Shown here: positions 32,052-44,953 of the stretch, piece by piece
Layout: every line of letters begins with the position of its first letter
How positions within the stretch are numbered: the first letter of the stretch is position 1
From: Thelonectria olida
Taxonomy: Eukaryota; Ascomycota; Sordariomycetes; Hypocreales; Nectriaceae
Assembly (NCBI GenBank): GCA_020736575.1
Contig: JAGPYM010000002.1
Span: 1,860,001 to 1,924,000, forward strand
Direction: 5' to 3'
DNA: 64,000 bases
Made by a program: the position numbers and the translations under genes
The notes under the pieces: model-generated
Seen by the model: only the letters and a program-made list of their open reading frames with translations
Told to the model about the DNA's origin: nothing
The model's database searches: none

Positions 32052-35000
32052 TGTTGCCTTGTGCAGGTAGAAATGAGGGTTTGCTAAATCGAGCCGCTCG
32101 ACCTCGTCGCCAAAATGCACTACACTCGCGTTCCCAAAAAAAAATCCATGGAGCTCGATTATGCCGGTTCTCACCGCCCGGAAGCACCCCGCGACCCCAC
32201 TGAACTAATGTGGGGGTTGACAACTGCCGCTAAACCCGATACACTCGGGAGTCAAAGACTACCCTAGATTCCGACTTTAGACGTACTCGAGGTACTCATG
32301 ATTGTCGAGATTAAAGTACGAGGTGCTCGTATGGCTTTGGCTTTCGTAATCCTGAAGCTTACTTTGTTGTTTTCACTGAGACATAACAAAATGTAGTGCC
32401 GGAGTGCTCGGTTGACTACATAATTCGCGTCATGAACGGGTAAGGTAAGTAAACAAAGCCAACTAGGTGGTTGGTAGGCCAAATTCAACTCCAAGACAGA
32501 ACTCAATTTGACACCAACAACAAGCCAATCACTTCCCAGATGCATCCACGGCAAGTTTACAAGCCTTGAAAATGACTCGGTTGAATCCATCTGCCCAAAT
32601 CCAGCGAATCACCATGATAGACCAACGGGGTATTTTTCACATGACGATCTCCCTACATACTTGCCTCACCTGGTTCACCACATTCACCTGAAAGCCGCGC
32701 ATCATCTAACAATTGTCTCTCTCCGCGCAAGGGGAAGCTGCTAGGAACAGACAATTATCCCGTGCTAGTTATCTCCCTGCTCAGCCATGTCTCAGAATGC
32801 GGATACAACATGGTGTCGGGTCAAGATGAAGTCTCGACAACACCGACTAGTTAAATGTCTCCAGTGGCGCTCGATAGTCTGCGGATCACCCCAAACTCCT
32901 CGCATACAGAAAATGACTTATAACACAAGATCGACTTGAGTATGATTTGACTGAGCCGGTTCCGTTCTGATTGGGTGAATACAACAAACTCTCGTATTTC
33001 GATCGATCTGGCCTAAATCCTGTGGCGGCGGGTGGTGGCGTCCAGTTTCTCACTACACACTCGCTTCGAGGTTGCTGCCCTTTGAAGGCTCTGCATGACA
33101 ATACCGTTTAATCCTGAGCCGAAACCTGGTACGCCAGTTTAATGCAAATGCAAATGCATGCGGTTCAAGAGTAAAACCTTTCAACCGGGCCTGCCGGCGA
33201 CATTCGATTCAGATCGATTGCCGGGGATGTATCAAGCGAACTCGCCGACGGAACGTCTTCGTGGTTCGGCAAGCGCGGCGAAGCGAAATAAATCTCCAGA
33301 CATGCAAGTTTCGATGCATAATGGCTAGAGTCAAGTGTCCTCTGAAACCCCCGGCTTTTTTTTCTCTGGGACTCGATGGCCAGACAAGCCTTTCTTTAAG
33401 TATGATCGCCTTCTTGCGGTCGTTATGCGGCCAAGGCTTCGTGTTTGGCGTATATTGTGGTAGCATCCGGGAGCTCACTTCTCAGCCGCAACCCCTTGGC
33501 GATCCAAAAATATCGTGAGCGGTTTCGACTATGGGAGGGCCATGAGTCGACGTCTTGTTTCATGGATTTCGCTTATTCCGGTTGCTTCGTTGACCAGGCC
33601 CTGTAGCCTTATGCAAGGTTGAGACTTGTACGGGAGCAATGTTGGGTGTCCCAGATGAAGCTGGAAACACGACGTATAAGGCTTGAAGAGGAAGAGATAT
33701 CTTATGGTAAGTCAGGCTGGAATTAAAGCCAAAACCACCGTATCATGATGATATGTTTTATCTTCTCCTTTTCAATGATAGTTTTTAGCACTTGGGAACG
33801 GGCATGTAGTAGGAAGAATGTGGACGACGTCACGGCGTCAAGGCGCTCGAAGCCATGTTTGACAGCGGACACTGGACCGAATCAGGACATGGGAATTAAC
33901 GATCAACATTAGTTTACAAGATGCATCCACATGGTGTTTTACTACTATGAAACATCTGGCGGAGCTGACACCAAGTGACCAGTCTGACCACTGACGTTAC
34001 CCTAGAGTGAGGGCGATGCTCGATTTTTTGTTGTCGTCGTCGTCTACCAAGTACGATCACTCATCTACACTTCATCTTCATCTCGAACCACCACATCGGA
34101 ACCGGGGGGATAACCCGTGGATTCAGGCGGAGCGCCACGCGGAATTCCCCAGGATTCAAGGGTTTGGGGGGACATTTTGTCGTGGCGACCAACAACTGCA
34201 TGCCCGAATTTGGCCGGTTCTCCTACCGGAGGTTCGCCGCCTCACGTTTCTGAGCGGGAGCTTTGACTCTTGTCTTCATTTCGGAGGAGCAAATTTCAGC
34301 CCGTGCCCATGGATAGTACCGCAGAGCACTGGGCAATTCAGGGCTACGTGTTCGTCTCCTCGTACGAGAAAAGGGACCATGATCGCTGTCTCAAGGAAGC
34401 TAACTGGACGCAATGGGCCAGCTTTGGCCATCGCGAGGCTGCAAGCAAAACAGGAAAAAGAAAAGAAAAAGAAAAGACCATAGCAAAGACCATGTAAAGA
34501 GGCGGAACTTGACGACACGGGCTCCGATGTGCGGCCTTTGAGGAAATTAGCAAAGAGATGATGTTTGTCCTCCCCTTCATTACGGATACCCAAGGGCAAG
34601 ACCCAGGGATGGACAGCCCGGGGAGGTGAAATGAAATGGATCTGGGATCTGGCCAGATGGTTAATAAGCGACGCAATCGTGAATTGAATTTGCCATGTGA
34701 CATATAAACGTTTCGGGGTAGGGCTGGAATGCGGCTGCGCTGGAAATACAGCAAGACATGTCTCTGGCGCGCGGCAGCCTCACTCGAAGCTGGTCGGAGG
34801 ACCGACGACGGCGCAGACGTCTGGTATGCCGCGAAATGAGTTGGAAGCTATTGGCCGTCTTCTAGGTCCCCGTGGGCACGTGCTCTGAGATTCCAGATCG
34901 ACGAAGCAGTGGATTTCGAGGGTGGGCGAGACAAGTGCAAGTCAAGACGGTCTCATCCACTCTGCGTGAATACGTCGTGAGTAAGTCGGTGGCGTCTCCC

Positions 35001-36661
35001 TTGCCAAGCTCAATGCGGAGATGCCTGGGACAAAAAAGAGTCACAAAAGAGGCGTCGATCATGACTCCAGCCATCTGAAAAGCCATCGACGACCAGATTC
35101 TGCGTCGTCGTCGGCCGGCTGAAGAAAAACCAGAGGGCGGATCGAAGATTTCAGAGGGAGGAATTGGATACGGGCGTCGGCTCAAGTGGGCCCGAACGTG
35201 GGCTCAACCAGAGATTGAGAGATTCATCGATTTCCTGGTCATGTGTAGCTCGGGTCTCTCAACACGGCCTCGGAAGAAAGAAAAGGAAAAAGAGGCTGCA
35301 GATAGAGTGAGCTGGCAATGCCTAACTCGTGTGCGCATGAAAGTCGTGGTCAAGTGGTGTCGTATTCTGTCGTCATGATCCATATGCACCAGGTCGGTCG
35401 CAGCCGTGGTGGCATAAGGCACGTGACTTCGCGAGAATTGACGGGGGAACGGGCGAAACGCGACACGACTTTGTGTGTTTACTTTCGGTGCAAGTTTCCA
35501 ATTGTTTACCCCACGAACTGCAAAAGGCACGCTCTTCCAACGTGAGGTAAGCTATCGCACCGTCCCGCCGGCTGCAGGCTCAGCTGCAATGCTGCATCAC
35601 TGCATCAGCAAGCATCACAGCAGGGCTGTGCCGCATTAAAACAGCCCTTGTACGATCCAAAACAGCTTGCTGCACAATGCATCACACCAGGACAATGCGG
35701 ACATATTTTTCTCTGCATCCTCGGTCTCTCTACCCCTCACCTCTACCCTCTGGGATGGGAAGCTGGTGGAGGGAGAGGGGGCTCGACATGGGTGACGCTG
35801 TGGAGTTTAGCCATTGAACCATCCCACATTGGGGGATAGCAAAGGGAGCTCAAGGGCGAGCTGACGGCTGCGAACCAGCCCGGCGATGGGCTCGCGAGAG
35901 GCGATTGGGCGGTTGCACGGCGTCTCTGACAATTGCGGGCTGCCCTGCAGCTTACCACTATCCGTGCAACCCGGCCCTGCCATCCCATTCGTCTCGAGGT
36001 TTGAAGCATGCGCAAGTAAACAAAAGATCCTTGATCAACTGAATGCTGGGATGCCCTCGGTTCGCCCGAGGGAAGCCAGCCAACAAAGGGCATGTGTAGG
36101 CGTCGATTGATTGAATGCATCGTCAATGAGTGAGCAACTTGGGCAACTGATGTGCAACGGGCAGTCTTGGATCCATGGCCCCGGGTCTCGCGATGCGGCT
36201 CGGCTCAGACACGAGGGGGGCCTCAATGTGCGCGAGGGCGTGTGCATGTCTGTTGGCCGGTTTTTTTTATTACTACTTGTGGCGCGATGGCAACATTCGC
36301 AGTGTACCTCGGATTTGTGTCTACACCAAACGCACAAAAGATGGCAAATGACGATATACTGTCAAGTTGTCTCTGCGGCCACCGGGCCTGGCCACGTTAA
36401 CGTGCGCCGTCGCCAGTCAGTGACGTCGAGGACAATCGAAGACAGACCGGGAGCGCGCGAGAGGGGGATCGGAAAGAAGCCAGGGATCGACAATGGGCCA
36501 TCTCGGCTGGCCAAGACCGTCTCTGATGCATTGATACGAGAGAAGTCAGGATTCAGTTTGACTACTGTCGGCCTGCCTTTTAGCTCCCTCTCCAAACAAG
36601 GCAGAAGAAAATGGATGGATGGGTGTGGCTACGAATAGGTAAGGATGAGAAGGGTTGGAGG

Positions 36662-36663
<2 letters not shown>

Positions 36664-36692
<29 letters not shown>
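36664..36692. repeat. (TC)14 microsatellite
   Basis: Twenty-nine bases of perfect TC dinucleotide repeat within the gene-empty region. Confidence 0.97.
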
Positions 36693-36695
<3 letters not shown>

Positions 36696-38883
36696 AGTCT
36701 CCCGCATCTGTATTCGTGCATGTTGTCAAGCACCAACAACAGAGTGTGATTCCGTCCGCACCACCAACTCTGGTTCCGAAGAGCAAGGGACAGGAGGTAG
36801 CTTACGTGAGTAACTGCGTATGGACATCGGGTCGGATCTTTCTCTGCATTGAAGGGTTGAAGGGGTGCCAGCCCTTGCATCCTACGTTGTACAGACAGGG
36901 CTTCGTCAATCGAGTCGAGTAAAATCTCCGACCGCAGGAAGCGTTTGTTGGTTCAATTGGTTCAATCGGGCTTGCTGAGGTGCCCTTCAGCCAGCCGCCG
37001 GTCGGATTGTCATGGGCAATTGGCGCTGGAGATGGAGATTGCCCTGGTCCAATATCGCTAAAAAGCCCATCACAGCGGAACCAGAGCGGGACGCTCTCTC
37101 CGCCACCAAGAAGAAAGAAATAAATAAATACATAATCGGACTAGATGACTTTTGCGGCCAAAGAAAAACGTCGATGGCTCAATTGGACTCCACTTGGCAC
37201 AGTCGCCGATGAACGCCAAACGACGAATGGCGTCGATAGAGTCGAGATGGGCGATACCAACAAGATGGAGCGGCTTCGGTGAGCGCGATCAGCCCTGTGA
37301 CCAAAAAAAGCAATAACAGCCCACGCACTCAACGAGTCAAAGAAAGAGCTCAAAGCCTTGAAGCTGCTCATCAATGCCGAGGATATGCAAACAAGGCTGA
37401 ACGGAACAGAACAAGGCATTGACTCACTACGTCGTCACCTACTAGCAGTTGCGGATTGGTTTGATTCATCATTCTCTGACACGGGCTCAAAGTGACAAGT
37501 CACGAAGACACAGAGGAAACGTTGGCTTGGTTTGAGCCCCCCCAGACTTAACTTACAGGGACATCCCCAGTCGACAAGCTGCAAACTTTGCTGCAGAGTC
37601 AGCCCTCAGCAGCGCCGTCGAGGCTGTGCTGCCTGCTCACAGGTCACGTCTGCAATGGAGCTTTGTTTCGAGAGGAGGGGCTTCAATGGCCATTGTCGGC
37701 ACTTGCTGGAGCGATGGATCATGGAGCTTGGAGCTTGGATCTTCACGTCGAGGCAAGGCAAGGCTCTCGCCAGGGAGACGGATGAGACACATGACAGCCG
37801 CCCTCCAACGAGGCTTGAAGAAAGGATCAGCTGCCTCAGATGGGACAGGGGACAAGGGGACATCAATGCGTTCATGAGCCTCTTGCCTCTTCGGGGGCGT
37901 CCAGCCAGGATCAATTGACCTCAAGGCCAAAAGAGGAGAACAGCCTAAAGCCTCAAATCGTAACTGTCACTGGGGAATCGAGAAGCGAGAAGCGAGAACC
38001 CCCCTCCCCCCGGGCTGCCATGTTTGGTAGCGCTGCGTAGTGCGGCCTCGTCGGCCACACCGCGACTACCGGCTGAGGGCAAGGCGCTATCAAACGCAGA
38101 CTATTCGTCACAGGGAACCAACCGAGACCGACGACGCATTTGAGGACAAGCTTGTTGATTGCCGTGGTTGAGGACGGACTCGAGGACAAAGGAACGGCAT
38201 AGCAAGCAGAAGGCTACTGAGCTACCCATAACCCTATTATAGACGACTGCCACGGTCAGATATGCGAGCCTTTGTTGACAGATATAGCAGAATTGCTGGG
38301 ACCAATCACCACAAGGCCAGTTGATTCGTTCGTCAAGGTTTACTACTTCGCGGTTAGGTTTTACCAGCCATCAACAGTCTTGCATCGTTCCTACATCACG
38401 CTGCAGATTCGTCATGCACCACGCAGGCCAGTAGGGCTTATGAAAGGTTCCTCCTCAATGGGGCAGTGAGCGACAGCTGCCGCAATCTTGTAAGTCCTGA
38501 AGAGAGGGGGAGAGCTGAAAAGCAAGCATTCTTCTGACTGACTCCGACTCCCCGAAGAAACGACGTCAGCCCGAAAGGCCCTTCGGGAGAGACCAGGGGC
38601 ACAGGATCGACCACGACGCACGCAATCCGGTTCCTCTCGTCAGGAAAGATCTCGCAGCTCGGTAACGCAGGTGAGGGGATAAGCTGCAAGGCATCCAGAG
38701 AGGCGAGGGCAAAGAATGTCGTGAAGACTGCCTATGGAACCTTTCCATTGGGCGGGCTCTGCAGCCACGAACTACACGCCCCCTCCTTAAGATCCATGAT
38801 CCATCCGCCCTAGCCAAGGGCCCGGCGCTACTCGCCCTCCAGTGACGATGCAGAATCGACTGCCGCCGTGCAGTACGACGTAC

Positions 38884-38895
38884 TACTACGTAGTA
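38884..38895. repeat. Palindrome TACTACGTAGTA (copy 1)
   Basis: A perfect 12-bp palindrome. The same 12-mer recurs at 41380-41391 within the same gene-empty region. Confidence 0.8.
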
Positions 38896-39807
38896 TGTAG
38901 TTCCTCCGATGATAACCTTGGCTGCTTCTTGTTGTTTCTCGTTGAATTCGCGTCTCGAATCCGGCAAATGGTGTTTGTCCTTTGCAACGGGGCCCGGATG
39001 GCGTGGGTTCCGGGCTCCTCCCCCGGCCTGGGTATCCCCCATGCCACTGGCCAGACCTCACAATTTGGGGAACACTCAGCTTCTCTTTACGGGCCCTGGA
39101 GCTCTGTGGGACCTTGGCTGTTTCTGATGCCGCCGCAAGCACAGCAACGACCGGGGCGCTGTCTCAGAAATAGGACCCTGGGGATTTCATTTTTGTCCCC
39201 TTTGCGTGCACGGAGGTCGTTTCGACCGTCCTGTTCTCTGCCATTGGCCGAATGGAGACGGTTTCCGTAAGGGAAACGCTACCTCTGCGGGAGTAAGGGA
39301 CCAGGGGACGTCGCCCTTGGAGGGTTGCTTCGCGGCAGGGTGATATAAGCCAGGGTAGCCGAGTCTAGGGCGAGAGGAGAGTGGACGAGAAGGGCAATTG
39401 AAACAGCTAGGGGTTGGGAAAAAGGACCGCAAAGGCACGGCAGGGGAGGTACGAAGTAAGCAGGAAGCTGTCAAGCAAGCAAGGAAGCTCGCCAGGAACG
39501 AGGTGCCTGACTTGGCCGGGGGCCAATCGAGCAGCATGAACTGGTTCGATCGGAGTGGCAGTGTTGTGTGAGTGTGAGCAGCCTTCCCCATGAAACGGGA
39601 TGGGGTTGCGTCGTCTTCCAACCGAGGAGGACCATCGCATACGGTGGCCCATTTCGGGCGTTCTCCAAATTACTATTATCTATAACCTCCTAACGTTAAG
39701 CGCCCTAGAAGAAAGGAAATGGACCTCAACCGGTGAATCGGTGATGGTCAACGTCATGACTCCCAAGGCACAAGCCTGCTGGCGCCCCCTCGGAGACAGC
39801 ACGCACG

Positions 39808-39850
39808 GCGACAGCGACAGCGACAGCGACGGCGGCGGAGGCGGAGGCGG
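39808..39850. repeat. Short GACAGC / GGCGGA tandem repeats
   Basis: About 23 bases of GACAGC-type hexamers followed by 20 bases of GGC/GGA triplets. It would encode SD and G runs in one frame, but the surrounding frame has no coding character. Confidence 0.8.
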
Positions 39851-41378
39851 AACACGGCTGGCGGGCATGGGAATGCCTGCAGCACCGAAGCAATGCTATT
39901 CCCAGCCAGCCAACCACGGGGAGGACGGACCCGAGACCGACACCAAAAGGGAGCTGTGAGCCGCAAAGGGGACGTGAGTTCTGGGACAAAGGGGAGATGA
40001 TGAAAAAACCAAAAAAGAATCAACTGAGATATTGACAGATGACAGACCACAGACCACAGACCACTTTGAGGGAGAGAAGTGAATAAAGAAAGGAAGCCAG
40101 AAACAAAGAGATGATTTAATTAGCAAGCGTCAGGGCGGTCGAGTCAAGTTGAGGGAGCCGAGTGCTGGACTTTGACTCTGTATTTGAGTCGTTGACTTTG
40201 AACAGCCGAGGCTCCGCAGCAATTGCAAGTCAACTACTCCGTAGCTTGCTCGGTATTATTCGTTTTGAATGGACAGCTTCTCTCTTCTCCAGGTGCGGCA
40301 ATCTTACATGACATGGCATGTTGGCGTCGTTGTCCCATCGGGGGCCGCAGAGGCATGTTGCCGGTCCGGGGTCGCAGCGAGGGCCTCTGATTCACCAAGA
40401 CACGGGGCAATTCACAGTGGCATTCCGAAAGGGACCTTGCTTTGGCTATTGTCCGCGCGCAAACATTAAGTACACGGGCGTGGCCGGGCGAAGCAAGGTC
40501 GGCTCAGTGGCATTCTGGCCATCGGGAGGCTTGCGGCCAGTTATGCGGCTCTGGATTTGAATTGGAACAAGGCGTTCCGGGGACCTGGACAGTCGGCTTG
40601 ACGAACAAGGCAAGGGTTGGTTTTTTTTGGCCGGCTACGTAGGTAGGTATTCGTATGGAGGCATGTATGTATCATCGATCAATGAATGGGTTTCTGAGGG
40701 CATTGTTCGGACACGACGACGTCGACATGGTGAATGTTGGAAATAAACAAGCAAAGCAAGGCTGGAGATGGGTTCTTTGTTGTTGTTGTTACTGGGTCGA
40801 CGGCCCGGCCCAGTGCTGCAGTCACCACGGCAGGATGCATCTCAGGCCATGGGCTACTCTGTTGACACCCTCACCGCCTCTTGGTTTCCCGGCTACATCA
40901 TCGCAGGCCGGGAAACCAGGTGCCTCGTGCAGAGCGCATTGCCAGGTAGCGCAGTGTGGCAGATAGGCTAGTACGGCGTAACAGCGCGGAAGCCAGGGCA
41001 AGGGGGCTTGTTCCTTATGCGAACCTGACGTTTGTGCAGCAGAACATGGAAGCTTCAGTTCAGCGCCGAAGCTACGCCATAGCCATGGCAGTGACAGGCG
41101 TAATAGAACAGTTGGGGGTCACCAGATGAGAGAGTGGGCAGAAGGGAGGCTTTCAGGCTTAGCTCTGGATGGCTACCCAGAGATGGCTTGGTCTCAGCCA
41201 AGGGGGGTTTTGGCTACCAATGCCGTTCTTGTCTTGGGGGGCATTATCAAGAAACTGGCTGGCCAGGTTCTCTAATCTTTTTGGCTTCATCGCCTGGGCC
41301 CTGAGCAGAGGCCCTGGAGCGTCATCTCGGGGGCTCGTAGCCTTTTGCAACGCGGTTTGCTTCTTTAGTGCGTCGACA

Positions 41379-41392
41379 CTACTACGTAGTAG
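41379..41392. repeat. Palindrome CTACTACGTAGTAG (copy 2)
   Basis: A perfect 14-bp palindrome containing the same TACTACGTAGTA core as 38884-38895. Confidence 0.8.
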
Positions 41393-41618
41393 GCGCTGGA
41401 AGCAAGGTTCCCCCAAGTGTGACGTCTCCACCTCCACTGAGCAACCGCGGTGTTGCTTGACCAGGGACGAGACGACCAGGGCCGGCCGTGGTTGCTGAGT
41501 GGGCGAGGAGGGAAGTGGATGGGGAGATGGAGTTGTGGGCTGGCTGAAGGTGAGGTGGATGGAGGCTTCCCCATCCAAGGCCAAGGCGGATGCGGGCTGG
41601 AGGATAATTCTCTAGGTT

Positions 41619-41670
41619 TGTGTCTGTGTCTGTGTCTGTCTGTCTGTGTGATGGATGAATGAATGAATGT
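41619..41670. repeat. TGTC/TG and GAAT microsatellites
   Basis: About 32 bases of TGTGTC/TGTC repeats pass directly into GGAT/GAAT tetramers, upstream of CDC25. Confidence 0.9.
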
Positions 41671-42781
41671 GTGAAAGAAAACAAAGAGAGCTTCTATCGA
41701 TGGATGGATGGTGGGATGGAAATAGCCACCCCAACCTTAGGTGACCTATTCACTCGGCACTCAAAGAAGACAAAGAAGCTGCACATAGCAACAACTCTAT
41801 AATACATATGCAGATACACCACTGCATGCAAGCCATCCATCTACCGTACAGAGCAGGTAGGCAATTGATAGCAGCAATACACACACCCATTACACCCCCC
41901 TCCCTCCATCTCTTTGACGCTCTCTCCCTCCTCCGCAATATCAACGCCCCCCAGCCCAGCCCAGCCCAGTCCAGCGTGGCCCAGGCATTGTGCATGCACC
42001 TATCACACACCCTTGGAAGCACGCCCTCCGACCCTCTTTTCTCACTCTCGCTCTTGTCTCCCTCTTCCCGTCTCTCAAAGTCCCCAGTCCCCAGTCCACT
42101 ATTGAGGTGGACTCCTCCTCAGTAGCACAGCACCAAGATGCACCACTCCAAATATCACCCCTAACAACCTGGCAACGCCTGGGAAAAAAAAAAAACTCCA
42201 TCCCACGCGAAAGCCTGGACTGGGACGTGTTTGACGGCCATTGAAATAGCTCTTGCTCCCGCACCAGCTCGTCTCTTACTCACCCTCCCACCCATCCGCC
42301 CGTTCGGTCTGTCATCCCCCCCTCTCCTCCTCCTCCCCTCCATGCCATTAGAGCCGGCAAGGGCTTCAAGGTTTAATACTTGACACATTAAACACTGCTT
42401 CAGACGCTCGTTGGCAAAGGCTTTTTCTCGGAAGCAAAAAGGAAGCAATTTCAGTCGTTAAAAGCTCTTGTCTGCCCCAGGTGGGAGTTTGCAGTTCCAA
42501 AGAGTGGTTGGTGTGCGCTGTACGGAACCTGCACTGCACTAAAATTCACTGGACTGCGCTACGCACCTCCTCCAACGAAGTGCCTTAGTGTGTTCTCGTT
42601 TGGTTGGGTCGGCCTGGATTGGTTCGTCCTCTATCGCCCACAGCAACCGCCCCCGGTCATCTTGGCTTGCTCTCTTCCCTATCAACCACCGACGGACGAC
42701 ATTCACGGTCGAGACCTCTTCTTCCCTCCCAGGTCCCTCTCTCGTCGTCACGATCCCCCACGACGATTTTCGCTCCCTCAG

Positions 42782-42802
42782 ATGTCCCGCGAACGATTAT
42801 AA
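42782..42802 (+). other. Short upstream ORF in the CDC25 leader (6 codons plus stop)
   Basis: The only ATG in the pyrimidine-rich 570 bases before the CDC25 start opens a six-codon frame (MSRERL) ending in TAA, 306 bases before the main ATG. If the transcript begins upstream of it, it would act as a uORF. The transcription start is not known. Confidence 0.45.
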
Positions 42803-43108
42803 CGAACCTCGACCACCGACCTCGTCGAATCCCCCCCCACTACCAACGAGTCCCTCGACCCGGCCGTCCTCTTCCGTCCACCAGCTCTCAACACCAAACG
42901 AGAGCCCATTCACGATCCTCTCACTTCCGTCCTGACTCTTCTTGTACTTGCAAGAGGTGGTGTTGCAGCATTAGCTTACTGCAACTCCTCCTCTGTCACC
43001 TTGTGCACGCTGTCTTAGTCAATCGGGTGCCTCTGTCCTTGTGGCTCGGTTCTGGACTCGATAACGACTCGACTCGGATCCAACAAACAAACCTAGTCCA
43101 CCGACATC

Positions 43109-44953
43109 ATGGAGGCTTCTTCACCTTTGGCGGCGTTGCATCGCCCAATGCCCGTCCATGGTTGGGGTCGTGATATTTTCCGAGCCCATCCTCACTCCCA
43201 CTTTTCCGCCGGCTCAAACGTGTCTGGAGGTCTCAGTCTCCGTGAGCAATTGCACAAGAGCACGGCCGACTACTTCAACGTCAAGGACATTCGGGGCTCT
43301 TCACCTGCCGCCAGTCTGGCCGCAGACCTGTCCCAGAACTTTCGCCTTGACAACGACGGGAGGTTGGTTCCTTCTTCTTGTCAGTCTTGGAGCTGTCGTT
43401 AACCTTCTCTCAGTCCCCACTTCCCGACGCCTCGTCGAGCTCTCTTCACAGCCAACACCATCAGCGGTATGGAAGGACGCGGTAAGAAACTCAATGTCCA
43501 TGGGTGCTGCACGGAACTTGATGGGCTGATGCTGTGCTTTAGATTGTGTCACGACTCCCCCGTTGCCATCCTCTTCTCCCGCTCCTCTGATCGAGCTCAT
43601 GGAGGTATCGCCATTGCCTCACAAGGCCCCGTTCTTCACCCACATCGACATCACCTCTCCTACGCCAGGTACAACTCCGATCCACGATGACGAGATGATG
43701 CTGGACTCTCCCGCTCCCATCTCCCGCCAATCCTCCCTAGAGCCGGCCAAGCCCATCGTTGCTGAGTAAGTCCAATTGACTTCTACACCAAGAGCTTCCC
43801 TACTTACATCTTCACCAGCCGTAGAATCGCTGTGCCTCGACGACCGTCTCTAACACGGATGAAGGGCCTCACCACTTCTGGCATCCCATCTCGATCCCAC
43901 CCCGAGGAGCGATTGCCAACTTTCCGCTTTGGTGCTGATTCTCGTCTCAACCATACCAGCTCTAACCTGTCTCTGAGCGAATGCTTCGAGGCTTCCTCAC
44001 CGCCTCAAGAACGTAGACCTTCATCTGCCAATAGCCCTTGTGCTCCTCCTGTCGGTCTACGAACGAGACCTTTCCCGAGCTTCACCAGTAATGGTAGTTA
44101 TCGTACTGGCTCTCCTATGAACTGCCACGCTCGCCGCCAGTCTAACCCCTTTCTCCGCAATCGCAAGCAGTTCCGTCGATCATTGAGCATGTTTGAGAAT
44201 CCCGCTGATGTCATGAAGAACAAGTGCGAGGCTGAGGAGACAGCCTCGCCTGCTCTTCAATCGGTCATGGATGTCGAGGAGGCTCAAGAGCCAGTCCTTC
44301 CCCACTTCCTTACTGATGACCCGACGGATACCATCCCTCGCATCACCAAGGAAACCCTTGTGAACGTCCTGGACGGAAAGTACTGCGAGCACTTTGACCA
44401 GAAGATGGTCATTGACTGCCGATTTGAGTATGAGTACGACGGCGGCCACATCGATGGGGCTGTCAACTACAACAACAAGGAACTACTCACTAGCCAGCTC
44501 TTCCAAACACCCATGAGCGGCCGTACCCTCCTCATCTTCCACTGCGAATACTCGGCCCACCGTGCTCCTCTCATGGCTCGTCATGTCCGATCCGAAGACC
44601 GCACTGTGAATGCCGAGTTCTATCCCAAGCTTACCTATCCCGAAGTCTACATCCTAGATGGCGGATATAGCGGCTTCTTTTCTGAACACCGGGGTCGATG
44701 CTACCCCCAAGAATACGTTGAGATGTCGGATGAGAAGCACCAGCGCACCTGCGAACGCGAAATGGGTCGCCTAAAATCTCGTAAGGGTCTGGGCCGGGCC
44801 CAGACTTTCGCATTCGGTCAGCGAGAGCGCTGTGTCGAAGAGTCACCGACTGCCCCAAGCCGGCCCATGTCGAGACATAACCCAATTGCCATGATTGGCA
44901 ACTCTCCTATTCTCGGGGAGAGAACACACACTCGCCGAATGGCGTCCTACTAG
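43109..44953 (+). CDS. CDC25: M-phase inducer phosphatase CDC25 (NimT/Mih1 type)
   Basis: Four exons (43109-43362, 43414-43481, 43543-43765, 43819-44953) give 559 residues. The introns are 51, 61 and 53 nt. The N-terminal ~340 residues are Ser/Pro-rich with SP/TP sites (TPPLPSSSP, SPTPGTTP), as in the regulatory half of Cdc25. The rhodanese-fold catalytic domain spans about 345-470: RITKETLVNVLDGKY, IDCRFEYEYDGGHIDGA, the active-site loop HCEYSAHR (Cys ~424, Arg ~430) in the C-x5-R form, and YPEVYILDGGYSGFF. Cdc25 removes the inhibitory Tyr phosphate from Cdk1 and triggers mitosis. Exon 2 has two usable donors: GTAAGA at 43482, used here, and GTATGG at 43467. They differ by 15 bases, so both keep the frame. 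The long leader carries one uORF. Confidence 0.93.

Larger units (their letters stand above)
32052..43108. other. 11-kb gene-empty region between POL5 and CDC25
   Basis: No frame in this interval shows a domain, a consistent codon pattern or a plausible exon chain. The longest ATG frames (~150-175 codons) are low-complexity or shift composition. The region is not AT-rich overall and lacks transposon signatures. It contains scattered microsatellites and short palindromes (listed separately), and its last ~1.4 kb (41.7-43.1 kb) is pyrimidine-rich and reads as the CDC25 promoter and leader. It may hold long-range regulatory sequence or non-coding transcripts. Confidence 0.55.

Noticed and set aside
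34007..34483. 158-codon frame in the gene-empty region
   Set aside because: Composition changes along the frame, it ends in a Lys-rich low-complexity stretch, and it has no recognisable motif; not enough to call a gene.
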